The notes under the pieces: model-generated | Seen by the model: the letters and a program-made list of their open reading frames with translations, nothing else | Databases searched by the model: none | What the model was told of the DNA's origin: nothing | Source: Aquabacterium parvum | Lineage (GTDB): Bacteria; Pseudomonadota; Gammaproteobacteria; Burkholderiales; Burkholderiaceae_C | NCBI RefSeq assembly: GCF_001447195.1 | Contig: NZ_LFRI01000084.1 | Span: forward strand, 93,004 to 157,003 | Length of the DNA stretch: 64,000 nt | Reading direction: 5' to 3' | Shown: one piece after another, positions 19,359-29,509 of the stretch | Layout of the letters: every line of letters begins with the position of its first letter | Position numbering within the stretch: the stretch's first letter is position 1 | Position numbers and translations under genes: made by a program

Positions 19359-19757
19359 TCACTTGGATTGCCCTTCGAACTTGATCACCAGGTAGACCGG
19401 ATCGACCAGCTCGATCTCCTTGTCGTAGGCAAACCGGATGACGATCTGTTCGTTTTCCTTGGTGATGTCCAGGTCACGGCCACTCTTGATGGCCTCGACA
19501 CCGTACTCGATCTGAGCGGCGCGGTCATAAGACGCTCGGATGTCGGCCACCGTGCTGCCGCCCTCTTTGGCTGCCTTGTTGACCATGCCCGTGATGGTCT
19601 GGTACTCCAGCAAGGCGGGCGTGACCTTCATGCCGATCAGGGCGACCACACAGATGACGAAGGACCAGGCCAGCAGGCCGATCATCGTGATGCCACGCTG
19701 AGCACGCGGGAGCCGCTTGACCGAACGCTGACAGGACATGACAGTCGAAGGAAACAT
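19359..19757 (-). CDS. DUF4845 family membrane protein
   Basis: This 132-residue protein has one N-terminal membrane helix (MIGLLAWSFVICVVALIGM) preceded by a basic stretch ending in RAQRGIT. That gives a prepilin-like look, although a full prepilin-peptidase site is not certain. The periplasmic part (VTPALLEYQTITGMVNKAAK onwards) is typical of DUF4845 proteins, which sit between lepB and rnc in many Betaproteobacteria. The function is unknown. It lies 26 bases downstream of lepB and precedes the hairpin before rnc. Confidence 0.85.
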   Translation of the reverse strand: MFPSTVMSCQRSVKRLPRAQRGITMIGLLAWSFVICVVALIGMKVTPALLEYQTITGMVNKAAKEGGSTVADIRASYDRAAQIEYGVEAIKSGRDLDITKENEQIVIRFAYDKEIELVDPVYLVIKFEGQSK

Positions 19758-19783
19758 GGGCGTGATCCTGAAAATGCGAAGGT

Positions 19784-20755
19784 TCAGTGGAAGAAACCAA
19801 TGCGCTTGACGTCGCTGAAATTCATCCAGATGACGAAGGCCTTGCCAACCAGGTTGCGATCGGGCACAAAGCCCCAGTAGCGTGAGTCAAGCGAATTGTC
19901 TCGGTTGTCACCCATGGCGAAATAATGGCCAGCAGGCACTTTGCACACCATGCCTTCACCACTGTAGCTGCAGTTTTCTTTCATCGGGAAGTCCTCGATC
20001 GACTGCGGCGGCACAAAAGGCGGCCGATCCCGGTCGATGAGGATGTTGTGCTTGACCTCGCCGAGCTTCTCGCTGTACTGCTGGGTGTACCGCATGCTGT
20101 CGGCGTCGTAGTACTCGGCCCCGGCCTCCAGCTCCACCGGCTGCCCGTTGACCGTCAGGCGCTTGTTGACGTAGGCAATGGTGTCCCCTGGCAGGCCCAC
20201 CACGCGCTTGATGTAGTCCATGCTGGGGTTGACCGGGTAGCGAAAGACCACCACGTCACCGCGCTGAGGTTCGTTGTTGTCGATGATCTTCTGGTTGATC
20301 ACCGGCAAGCGGATGCCGTAGTGAAACTTGTTGACCAGGATGAGGTCACCCACCACCAGCGTCGGCATCATCGAGCCCGAAGGGATCTTGAACGGCTCGA
20401 ACAGGAACGAGCGCATCAGGAAGACCGCGCAGATCACCGGGAACAGGCCGGCGGTCCAGTCCAGCCACCAGGGCTGCATCAGCAGGCGGTCGCGCGCGAT
20501 GCCGATGTTGCCGTCGACATCGCCGATGCCTTGCGTGGCCAGCGACACGCGGCGCGCCTGATCCTGCGCCACCAGCTGGGCCGCAGCGGCCTCGCGATCG
20601 GGGCGGAACTTGAACTTCTCGGCCAGCCAGTAAGCCAGCGTCACGACGGTCAGGATGAACAGCAGCAACGAGAAGTTCCCGTGCCAGTGCCCCAGAAACC
20701 AGCCCCCCAGGTACGCAGCCAGGGCCGCGTACAGCAATCCGGTGATCAGACTCAT
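19784..20755 (-). CDS. lepB: Signal peptidase I
   Basis: LepB cleaves signal peptides from exported proteins at the outer face of the inner membrane. The 323-residue protein has membrane helices near residues 3-20, 27-43 and 93-115 (TAGLFPVICAVFLMRSFLF). The nucleophile Ser is in IPSGSMMPTLVVGD, the Lys in DYIKRVVGLPGD, and box E is MGDNRDNSLDSRYWGFVP. It follows lepA by 26 bases, the conserved lepA-lepB pair. Confidence 0.96.
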   Translation of the reverse strand: MSLITGLLYAALAAYLGGWFLGHWHGNFSLLLFILTVVTLAYWLAEKFKFRPDREAAAAQLVAQDQARRVSLATQGIGDVDGNIGIARDRLLMQPWWLDWTAGLFPVICAVFLMRSFLFEPFKIPSGSMMPTLVVGDLILVNKFHYGIRLPVINQKIIDNNEPQRGDVVVFRYPVNPSMDYIKRVVGLPGDTIAYVNKRLTVNGQPVELEAGAEYYDADSMRYTQQYSEKLGEVKHNILIDRDRPPFVPPQSIEDFPMKENCSYSGEGMVCKVPAGHYFAMGDNRDNSLDSRYWGFVPDRNLVGKAFVIWMNFSDVKRIGFFH

Positions 20756-20781
20756 TTGTGTAGTTTGCTTGTGGTGATCGA

Positions 20782-22590
<1,809 letters not shown>

Positions 22591-22912
22591 AAAAAAAAGG
22601 CACGTCCAAAGATGTGACGCGCCTTCCAACAAAAACGTATGGCAACTGCTTGTTGGACCTCCATTGTACCGAAGGTCCCTTCCGCAAGGGCTCTTTGCAA
22701 GCCTCGGGCGGTGGCTTGCCGGCCGGGACGATGACGTTATTCACATCTTGTCCACAGGCTCGTGTGGGTAAGTCGGGCGTCGGCTCCGCTGTGGGATCGG
22801 AGGTTTCCGGCAGGGCGGATTGTAGCCACAAACCCCCGCCGCCCCCGGACTTATCAACATCGCTCACCGATGTGTGAGCCGCCCAACAACCCCATGAACA
22901 GCTCAGGATTGC
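22591..22912 (-). promoter_or_regulatory. Intergenic region upstream of lepA with possible -10
   Basis: No gene is seen in this stretch between the mucD terminator and lepA. On the minus strand a TACAAT (22819-22824) could be a -10, but no -35 at proper distance is recognised. Transcription of lepA-lepB probably starts here because a terminator closes the upstream unit. Confidence 0.35.
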
Positions 22913-22937
22913 AAGAAAAAAGGCCCCGAGGGGCCTT
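22913..22937 (-). terminator. Rho-independent terminator of the Do-type protease gene
   Basis: On the minus strand AAGGCCCC-TC-GGGGCCTT is followed by TTTTCTT, 20 bases after the protease stop codon. The perfect 8-base stem with U-tract is a strong intrinsic terminator. Confidence 0.9.
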
Positions 22938-22956
22938 GGGTCGGGTCAGCACCCGC

Positions 22957-24504
22957 TCACTTGCCGGGACGGATCACGGCGTACTGGGCCCAGTCGCCAC
23001 GGCGCACCAGCACGCTCACCGGGCGGTTCTTGTCGAGCTTGGCCAGCACGGACTCGAAGTCCTTGGCGCTGGCGATCTGCACGTTGGCGACGGCCAGGAT
23101 GATGTCTCCGGGCCGCAAGCCAGCGCGAGCGGCGGGGCCCTGCGCATCTTCGACCAGCACCCCACCGTTTTGCTTGAGCTCACGCTTTTGCTCTGCGCTG
23201 AGGTCGGTTACGTTCAAGCCCAGCAGCGAAGCCGCCACCTTGGCCGGCTTGGCAGCCTCCTGCTCAGCCTTGGCCTTGGGGCCATCCATCTCGGCGACGG
23301 TGATGCTCAGGTCCTTGTAGCCGCCTCGGCGGAACACCTGCAAGGTGGCCTTCGTGCCAGGCTTGGTGGCCGCCACCTGACGAGACAGGTCTGCGGGCTT
23401 TTCGATCGGTTGACCGTTGAAGCGGGTGACGATGTCGCCAGCTTCGAGGCCTGCCTTGTCGGCGGGCGTGCCCGGCTCGACCGCTTGCACCAGCGCCCCC
23501 TCGGCCTTGGCCAGGCCGATGGAGTCGGCCACGTCCTTGGTGACCTGGCCGATGGAAACGCCGATGCGACCGCGGGTGACCTTGCCACCCGAGCGCAGCT
23601 GATCAGCCACCTTCACCGCGTCGTCAATCGGGATGGACAGCGAAATGCCCATGAAACCACCCGAGCGGCTGAGGATCTGCGAGTTGATGCCCACCACCTC
23701 GCCGCGCATGTTGATCAACGGGCCACCCGAATTGCCGGGGTTCACGGCCACGTCGGTCTGGATGAAGCGGATTTCTTCACCCGTGTCACGCGCCTTGGCG
23801 CTGACGATGCCGGACGTCACGGTGTTCTCCAGGCCAAAAGGCGTGCCGATGGCCATGACCCATTCGCCCACCCTCAGGCGGTTGACATCGCCCACCACCA
23901 CGGCAGGCAACCTGGATGCCTCGATTTTCAGCACGGCCACATCGGTGCGCTTGTCGGCGCCGACGACCTTGGCCTTGAACTCGCGCTTGTCGGTCAGGGT
24001 GACGTAGACCTCGTCGGCGCCCTCGACCACGTGGGCGTTGGTCATCACGAAGCCGTCTTGGCTCAGGATGAAGCCCGAACCCAGCCCACGCGGGCGCTCC
24101 TCGCCCTGTGAGCCGCCCTGCTCTCCCCCCTTGCGAGGCGCGCTGCGACGCTGATCAGGCATGGGCACGCCGAAAAAGCGCTTGAAGAACTCGCGCATCT
24201 GGGCATCGGCCTCGTCACCCTCGCCGTCCTCGTCGCCCACGCGCTGAGTCGTTCGGATGCTGACCACGGAGGGGCCGACCTTCTCGACCAACTCGGTGAA
24301 GTCAGGCAGCCCCTTGACCAGCGAAGGTGCGTTGGCCGGCGCCACCTGAGCAATCGATGCGACCGGCGCTTGCTGCGCTTGCGAGGAATGGGGAAACAGG
24401 CTGGAGCTCAGCATGAGCCCCACAGCGGACACCACTGCACCGACGACGAGCGTGCGGCGGATGACGGACGGGGTGGAGGTAACGCTCATTTGCTTGGATG
24501 ACAT
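22957..24504 (-). CDS. mucD: Periplasmic serine endoprotease, DegP/MucD family
   Basis: This 515-residue envelope quality-control protease has a signal sequence (VIRRTLVVGAVVSAVGLMLSS, cut near SQAQQA). The trypsin-like domain carries His in MTNAHVVEGADE, Asp in DKRTDVAVLKIEA and Ser in NPGNSGGPLINM. Two PDZ domains follow (~305-395 and ~415-505; VQAVEPGTPADKAGLEAGDI and GPAARAGLRPGDIILA). The start is uncertain: ATGs at 24504 and 24489 are both plausible, and 24504 has a weak AAGG upstream. Its place after rpoE-rseA matches the MucD genes of the sigma-E envelope-stress locus. A terminator separates it from rseA, so it must have its own promoter as well. Confidence 0.92.
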   Translation of the reverse strand: MSSKQMSVTSTPSVIRRTLVVGAVVSAVGLMLSSSLFPHSSQAQQAPVASIAQVAPANAPSLVKGLPDFTELVEKVGPSVVSIRTTQRVGDEDGEGDEADAQMREFFKRFFGVPMPDQRRSAPRKGGEQGGSQGEERPRGLGSGFILSQDGFVMTNAHVVEGADEVYVTLTDKREFKAKVVGADKRTDVAVLKIEASRLPAVVVGDVNRLRVGEWVMAIGTPFGLENTVTSGIVSAKARDTGEEIRFIQTDVAVNPGNSGGPLINMRGEVVGINSQILSRSGGFMGISLSIPIDDAVKVADQLRSGGKVTRGRIGVSIGQVTKDVADSIGLAKAEGALVQAVEPGTPADKAGLEAGDIVTRFNGQPIEKPADLSRQVAATKPGTKATLQVFRRGGYKDLSITVAEMDGPKAKAEQEAAKPAKVAASLLGLNVTDLSAEQKRELKQNGGVLVEDAQGPAARAGLRPGDIILAVANVQIASAKDFESVLAKLDKNRPVSVLVRRGDWAQYAVIRPGK

Positions 24505-24653
24505 GGATGTCAGGACCTTGTGAAAGCGATGCGGATGATGACGAAACGTCACAGGCGTGAGTTTGGACGACATTGCGTTTCGCCATCACGTCTGCACGTG
24601 AAGATGGGTGAACCGTTGGACGTGAAGATGCGTTCGCAGATGCGCCCGGCACC

Positions 24654-24693
24654 CCAAAAAACAAGGCACCGCGAGGGCAGAGCCAACGCGGTG
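24654..24693 (-). terminator. Intrinsic terminator after rseA
   Basis: On the minus strand the stem CACCGCG / CGCGGTG (24667-24693, 13-base loop) is followed by CCTTGTTTTTT. It begins 19 bases after the rseA stop codon and would separate rpoE-rseA from mucD. Confidence 0.7.
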
Positions 24694-24712
24694 CAGCGAA
24701 AACACAGGTTTG

Positions 24713-25393
24713 TCAGCGATCTGACTCGACCCCAACCCGGATCACATCAGGCCTGTCAGAAAAGGTTTGAGGCGGCTGAGGTTGAGGCAGCTGAGCGGAC
24801 ATGGCCTGCTCCAGCTTCGGATCCGCCGGCAGCCAGGCGTGGCCCTGCGTGCGCACCGCGCTGAAAGAGCCCCCAGCAGCCAACGCAGAGTTCACGCCCT
24901 CGGGCGTGGCAGCGCCCTCGGACCAACCGACTCCGGAGCGTGCAACCTGCGCACCATCGGGCACCCCAGTCGCCCCCCCCAGGTTCAGGGTCAGGACCCC
25001 GACGATGACAGCGAAACTGGCTGCCACCGCCATGGGACCAGCCCACATGCGTCGTTTCAGAGGCTGCCCCCCAACAGCTGCGTCGGGTGAGGTCTGCGGC
25101 AGTGCCGCTGCTCGACCCACGGTTTGCGCAGCCTGCGGAGACAAGACCACGGGCTCATCGGCCAAACGCGTGCGCAAACGCTGCAAGAACGCCGCGCTGT
25201 CGCTGCCAGAAGCTTGGTCAGGCGAGCGCATGGTCTCCCCGATCAAGTAATAAGCGTGCCAGGTGGCCCGGGCATCGGGTTGCTGGCGCCATGCGCCACA
25301 AGCGCGCGCGACCTCGTCGGAATGGGCCTGCCCATCAGCCAGCGCGGACAGGATCTCGCGGGGGATGACGTCGTCGGGCGTGCGTTCGGACAT
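24713..25393 (-). CDS. rseA: Anti-sigma-E factor, RseA/MucA type
   Basis: This 226-residue inner-membrane anti-sigma factor should hold RpoE inactive until envelope stress triggers its cleavage. The N-terminal cytoplasmic sigma-binding part reads EILSALADGQAHSDEVARAC with WHAYYLIGETMRS near residue 45. One membrane helix lies near residues 118-138 (AGPMAVAASFAVIVGVLTLNL). The periplasmic part is short, about 85 residues. It lies 98 bases after rpoE. No rseB/mucB gene follows; the next gene is mucD behind a terminator. Confidence 0.88.
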   Translation of the reverse strand: MSERTPDDVIPREILSALADGQAHSDEVARACGAWRQQPDARATWHAYYLIGETMRSPDQASGSDSAAFLQRLRTRLADEPVVLSPQAAQTVGRAAALPQTSPDAAVGGQPLKRRMWAGPMAVAASFAVIVGVLTLNLGGATGVPDGAQVARSGVGWSEGAATPEGVNSALAAGGSFSAVRTQGHAWLPADPKLEQAMSAQLPQPQPPQTFSDRPDVIRVGVESDR

Positions 25394-25491
25394 GCTGAGG
25401 CTCCAGGTGTTTTCGCCTGCCGGGATCGCAGGCCATGCATGTCAGATTTGTGCCGCCCCAGGCGAGAAAGTTCCCAAGATGTGTCGATTCG

Positions 25492-26196
25492 TCACCAGCG
25501 TTCCCCATCGCGGGTGTCAAGCAAGGGGCGCAAACGCGACGCAATGGCTTCCCGCGCACGGTAGATGCGCGAGCGCACCGTGCCAATCGGGCACTGCATG
25601 AGCTCGGCAATGTCCTCGTAGCTCATCCCCTCGATCTCGCGAAGCGTGATCGCCTGGCGCAAATCGTCTGAAAGCGACTCGACGGCGGCGTTGACGGTCT
25701 CGGCAATCTGACGGGAAGCCAGCATCGACTCCGGCGTCTCGCCATCGCTCAAATCATTTTCGACGCGCGGTGCGTCATCGTCGTCGTCCGCAGCGCCTGC
25801 CAACGACGACTCAGTGCGCAGGGGGTCTCGCTGCAGGCCGATCATGGCCTTTTTGGCGGTGTTGACGGCGATGCGATAAAGCCAGGTGTAGAAAGCGCTT
25901 TCACCACGGAAACCGGGCAAGGCCCGGTAGGCACGGATGAACGCCTCCTGGGCAATGTCCTCGACCAGGTCCGTGTCGCGCACCATGCGCGCGATGAGCC
26001 GCTCAATGCGGCGCTGGTACTTCACGACCAGCATTTCGAAGGCCCGCTGGTCACCGCGCTGCACGCGCTCCACCAACAAAGCATCCTCATCAACACCCAC
26101 CCGGGCAGGACCGACATCTGGCGCGGCGGCATCCGGAAAGGAAGGCAGGCCGGGCGCTGGCGGCAGCGTGTCGGGGTCCTGATCTTTGGGCATCAT
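25492..26196 (-). CDS. rpoE: RNA polymerase sigma factor RpoE (sigma-24, ECF)
   Basis: This 234-residue ECF sigma factor directs envelope-stress genes. Region 2 lies at about residues 45-115 (RGDQRAFEMLVVKYQRRIER, DIAQEAFIRAYRALPGFRGE, FYTWLYRIAVNTAKK). Region 4 lies at about 170-225 (TLREIEGMSYEDIAELMQCP, VRSRIYRAREAIASRL). A 40-residue acidic, Pro-rich N-terminus precedes region 2. The next gene is rseA. Its start overlaps the end of the gene upstream by four bases, so rpoE is translationally coupled to it. Confidence 0.95.
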   Translation of the reverse strand: MMPKDQDPDTLPPAPGLPSFPDAAAPDVGPARVGVDEDALLVERVQRGDQRAFEMLVVKYQRRIERLIARMVRDTDLVEDIAQEAFIRAYRALPGFRGESAFYTWLYRIAVNTAKKAMIGLQRDPLRTESSLAGAADDDDDAPRVENDLSDGETPESMLASRQIAETVNAAVESLSDDLRQAITLREIEGMSYEDIAELMQCPIGTVRSRIYRAREAIASRLRPLLDTRDGERW

Positions 26197-26999
26197 GGCC
26201 GCCCTCCGTTTGCGCCATCGGGCTCGCCCACGTCATCGTGCCAGCGTTCAAGCACCTGTGTGGCGGGGAAGCCATCCTCGAAGCGCAGGGGCGCGCTCGA
26301 TGGTGTGTCTGCAGAGCGAGGCGACTGACGCGCAGGGCGCGCCGGCTTGGAAGACCGGCTCATGCGAGAGGAAACGGTGTTGGCAACATGCCGCGATGAT
26401 GCCACCAACCCCGCAGGGGGCGAAACGAATGCACCTTGTGACAACACGCGAGCATCGCTGCCAGGCAGGGTCATCGCCGGAGGCAGGCACAACAAGGTTC
26501 GCAGGCGATGCACATCGCCACGAGGACCAGGTTGTGGACCACGATGGTCTTGCAGCCAGATCCAGGCCTGGCGAGAGCCCGACTCCCAGGGCCTGAGCCT
26601 CAAGAGCATGACACGCTGCCAGTCCCACACCAGGCTGACGTCCACGGGTTGGGCGCCCCACTCGTCAACGCGCCAACCACCAGATGGTTCGCCTGAACGC
26701 AGATTGGCCACAGGCCCCGTCCAGCGCAACGTCAAGGGCACGCCTGGCATGAGCCAACTCCGACCCAGGCGCCACGCGTGATGCAAGCCCAGCGCACAAA
26801 GGGGCACCGCCAGCACGGAGGCCAGGGTCACATCACGATGCCGCCAGGACTCCAACCAGGTTGCCCCGCACCAGGCGATCAGCGCCAGGGTGCTGGCCAT
26901 CAACAAGACCAGACCGAGGCGACGCAGCCAGGGAACATCACCAGCGCCAGGCGAAAGACGCCAGGACGCAGGCCTCAGCAAAGGAGCCAGAACGGACAT
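26193..26999 (-). CDS. Membrane protein of unknown function upstream of rpoE
   Basis: The 268-residue protein has two N-terminal membrane helices near residues 28-47 (LGLVLLMASTLALIAWCG) and 60-75 (SVLAVPLCALGLHHAW). A segment RVMLLRLRPWESGSRQAWIW then VHRLRTLLCLPP resembles the YgfX/CptA family of small inner-membrane proteins. The last ~90 residues are basic and disordered. The YgfX resemblance rests on layout and the LLRLRP...LW pattern only. It overlaps rpoE by four bases and is 68 bases downstream of fabF, so it may be part of the fab transcript. Confidence 0.65.
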   Translation of the reverse strand: MSVLAPLLRPASWRLSPGAGDVPWLRRLGLVLLMASTLALIAWCGATWLESWRHRDVTLASVLAVPLCALGLHHAWRLGRSWLMPGVPLTLRWTGPVANLRSGEPSGGWRVDEWGAQPVDVSLVWDWQRVMLLRLRPWESGSRQAWIWLQDHRGPQPGPRGDVHRLRTLLCLPPAMTLPGSDARVLSQGAFVSPPAGLVASSRHVANTVSSRMSRSSKPARPARQSPRSADTPSSAPLRFEDGFPATQVLERWHDDVGEPDGANGGRP

Positions 27000-27067
27000 G
27001 GATGGGGCAGGATTTCAGCGGGGAAAACCTGCACCTCCCGCTGTCGGTTCAATGGGGACGTGGTGAA

Positions 27068-28312
27068 TCAGACGCGCTTGAAAACCAGCGAACCGTTGGT
27101 GCCGCCGAAGCCGAAGTTGTTCTTCACGGCGACGTCGATCTTCATCTCACGTGCGGTGTTGGCGCAGTAGTCCAGGTCGCATTCCGGGTCCTGGTTGAAG
27201 ATGTTGATGGTCGGCGGCGAGACCTGGTGGTGCACAGCCAGCGCCGTGAACACCGACTCGATGCCACCAGCGCCACCCAGCAGGTGACCCGTCATGGACT
27301 TGGTCGAGTTCACCACCAATTTCTTGGCGTGGTCACCAAAAGCCTGCTTGATGGCGTTGGTTTCGTTGACGTCACCCAGCGGGGTCGAGGTGCCGTGCGC
27401 GTTCAGGTAATGAACCTGATCGGGGTTGATGCCAGCGTTGCGCAGGGCGTTCATCATCGAGCGCTGCGGGCCGTAAACGTCCGGCGCGGTCATGTGGTAC
27501 GCGTCACCACTCATGCCGAAGCCGGCGAGTTCTGCGTAAATCCTGGCGCCACGGGCGACCGCGCTGTCGTAGGACTCGATCACCATGACACCGGCGCCCT
27601 CACCCAACACGAAACCGTCGCGGTCCTTGTCAAACGGGCGCGAAGCGGTCGCAGGGTCGTCGTTGCGGGTCGACAGCGCACGAGACGCCGCGAAACCGCC
27701 GATGCCCAGCGGGCTGACCGTGGACTCGGCACCACCGGCGACCATGATGTCGGCGTCACCGGCCTCGATGAGGCGAGCGGCCAGACCGATGGCATGCAGG
27801 CCTGTGGTGCAGGCCGTCACGACGCCCAGGTTGGGGCCGCGAAAACCGTGGTGGATGGAGACGTGGCCGCTGATCATGTTGATGATCGAGGCGGGCACGA
27901 AGAAGGGAGAAATGCGGCGCGGGCCGCGTTCCTTGTAGTCGGTGTGGGTCTGCTCGATCATGGGCAGACCGCCGATGCCGGAGCCCACCAGCACGCCGAT
28001 GCGTTCGGCAAGTTCAGGGCTCAGGGCTTCACCGGTGGGCAGACCGGCATCCTTGACGGCCTGCATGCTTGCAGCGAGGCCGAAATGGATGAAACGGTCC
28101 ATGTGACGGGCTTCTTTGGCGGGGATGTAATCCTCGATGTTGAAGCCCTTGACTTCGCCTGCGAACTGGCAGGCGAACGCCGAAGCGTCGAACTGGGTGA
28201 TGGTCTGGATGCCGGAGCGGCCTGCGAGCAGGGCCGACCAGGAGTCCTGGACCTGATTGCCAAGGGGGGTCACCAGGCCGAGACCGGTGATGACGACGCG
28301 ACGACGGGTCAT
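27068..28312 (-). CDS. fabF: 3-oxoacyl-[ACP] synthase II
   Basis: FabF elongates acyl-ACP with malonyl-ACP in fatty acid synthesis. The 414-residue condensing enzyme has its active-site Cys in GVVTACTTGLHAIG near residue 165, the first His in NAHGTSTPLGDVNE near residue 305 and the second in KSMTGHLLGGAGGIE near residue 340. The start MTRRRVVITGLGLVTPLGN matches the family. It follows acpP by 89 bases with a strong hairpin between them and closes the plsX-fabHDG-acpP-fabF cluster. Confidence 0.97.
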   Translation of the reverse strand: MTRRRVVITGLGLVTPLGNQVQDSWSALLAGRSGIQTITQFDASAFACQFAGEVKGFNIEDYIPAKEARHMDRFIHFGLAASMQAVKDAGLPTGEALSPELAERIGVLVGSGIGGLPMIEQTHTDYKERGPRRISPFFVPASIINMISGHVSIHHGFRGPNLGVVTACTTGLHAIGLAARLIEAGDADIMVAGGAESTVSPLGIGGFAASRALSTRNDDPATASRPFDKDRDGFVLGEGAGVMVIESYDSAVARGARIYAELAGFGMSGDAYHMTAPDVYGPQRSMMNALRNAGINPDQVHYLNAHGTSTPLGDVNETNAIKQAFGDHAKKLVVNSTKSMTGHLLGGAGGIESVFTALAVHHQVSPPTINIFNQDPECDLDYCANTAREMKIDVAVKNNFGFGGTNGSLVFKRV

Positions 28313-28350
28313 GCTTGTCAGTGCTGAAAGTTGAAATCCGAGAGAGGGGC

Positions 28351-28384
28351 AAGGCCCAACGGGTCCGTCAAAGACCCGGGCCTT
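28351..28384 (-). promoter_or_regulatory. Strong hairpin between acpP and fabF
   Basis: Two stacked stems, AAGGCCC / GGGCCTT and GGGTC / GACCC, with a 7-base loop lie in the 89-base acpP-fabF gap. No U-tract follows on the minus strand, so it looks more like an RNA-stabilising or partial-termination element than a plain terminator. Confidence 0.55.
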
Positions 28385-28401
28385 GGCTCACCGCAGTTCG
28401 A

Positions 28402-28641
28402 TCAGGCCTTGACGTGGTTCTTGGCGTAGTCGATCGCCAGTTGCACGGTGGTGATCTTTTCTGCTTCTTCGTCGGGGATCTCGATGCCGAACTCGTCTTC
28501 GAGGGCCATCACCAGCTCAACGGTGTCCAGCGAGTCGGCGCCCAGGTCGGCCACGAAAGCCTTCTCGGGGCTGACTTCAGACTCGGCCACACCGAGTTGC
28601 TCTGCAATGATCTTCTTGACGCGTGCTTCGATATCGCTCAT
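28402..28641 (-). CDS. acpP: Acyl carrier protein
   Basis: This 79-residue acidic carrier of growing acyl chains has the phosphopantetheine Ser in [20 protein letters not shown] near residue 37. The start [17 protein letters not shown] is preceded by a strong GGAGGAG Shine-Dalgarno (28644-28655), as expected for one of the most abundant proteins in the cell. An extension to 28668 would put the Shine-Dalgarno inside the coding sequence. It lies between fabG and fabF; AcpS at 15291-15704 is the activating enzyme. Confidence 0.98.
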   Translation of the reverse strand: MSDIEARVKKIIAEQLGVAESEVSPEKAFVADLGADSLDTVELVMALEDEFGIEIPDEEAEKITTVQLAIDYAKNHVKA

Positions 28642-28751
28642 GACTCCTCCGGGAGGGGTTGCAAACAAACCAGGGATTTTACCGGCTCAGCATGTCATTA
28701 CGCTGACCGGCTCGAAAAATCGAATTTGAGATATCCCAGGAAAATCTCAAA

Positions 28752-29498
28752 TCAATTCATGTACATGCCGCCGTTGACGTGCAACTCGACGCCAGTGATG
28801 TAGCCAGCCTGAGGCGATGCCAGGAAGGCAACGGCCTCGGCAATGTCCTCCGGCTGCCCCAGGCGACCCAGCGGAATCTGTGACTTCAAAGCCGATTGCT
28901 GCTCTTCGGTCAGCGCGCGGGTCATGTCGGTGTCGATGAAGCCGGGGGCCACGCAGTTGACGGTCACGCCACGGCTGCCGAGTTCGCGCGCCAGAGCGCG
29001 GGTCATGCCGGCCACGCCCGCCTTGGCTGCAGCGTAGTTGGCCTGCCCAGGGTTGCCGGCGGCGCCCACCACGGAGGTGATACTGATGATGCGGCCGTGG
29101 CGCTGCTTCATCATGGGGCGCATGACGGCGCGGCTCATGCGAAAGACGGCCTTGAGGTTGGTGTCGAGCACCGCGTCCCAGTCTTCGTCCTTCAGGCGCA
29201 TGGCCAGCATGTCTCGGGTGATGCCCGCGTTGTTGACCAGCACGTGCAAAGCGCCGTGCTCTTTGATGATGGCATCCACCGCTGCGTCGACACCCGCGGC
29301 GTCGGTCACGTTCAGGACAATGCCCTTGCAGCCCTCGAAGCCCGATAGTCCCTCGGAGATGGACTGTGCGCCCGACTCGGAGGTGGCGGTGCCGACGACC
29401 TTCAAGCCGCGTTGGGCCAGCGCGACAGCGATGGCTCGACCAATGCCGCGACTGGCGCCGGTGACCAGCGCCACTTGACCTTTGAATTCGTTGCTCAC
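28752..29498 (-). CDS. fabG: 3-oxoacyl-[ACP] reductase
   Basis: FabG carries out the NADPH-dependent first reduction of the elongation cycle. This 248-residue short-chain dehydrogenase has the cofactor motif VTGASRGIGRAIAVAL near residue 11, VNNAGITRD near residue 88 and the catalytic YAAAKAGV near residue 155. The start is GTG at 29498 with GGAG nine bases upstream, giving VSNEFKGQVALVTG; the longer frame to 29624 is not conserved. It begins 11 bases after fabD. Confidence 0.97.
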   Translation of the reverse strand: MSNEFKGQVALVTGASRGIGRAIAVALAQRGLKVVGTATSESGAQSISEGLSGFEGCKGIVLNVTDAAGVDAAVDAIIKEHGALHVLVNNAGITRDMLAMRLKDEDWDAVLDTNLKAVFRMSRAVMRPMMKQRHGRIISITSVVGAAGNPGQANYAAAKAGVAGMTRALARELGSRGVTVNCVAPGFIDTDMTRALTEEQQSALKSQIPLGRLGQPEDIAEAVAFLASPQAGYITGVELHVNGGMYMN

Positions 29499-29509
29499 GT
29501 CTTTGCTCC

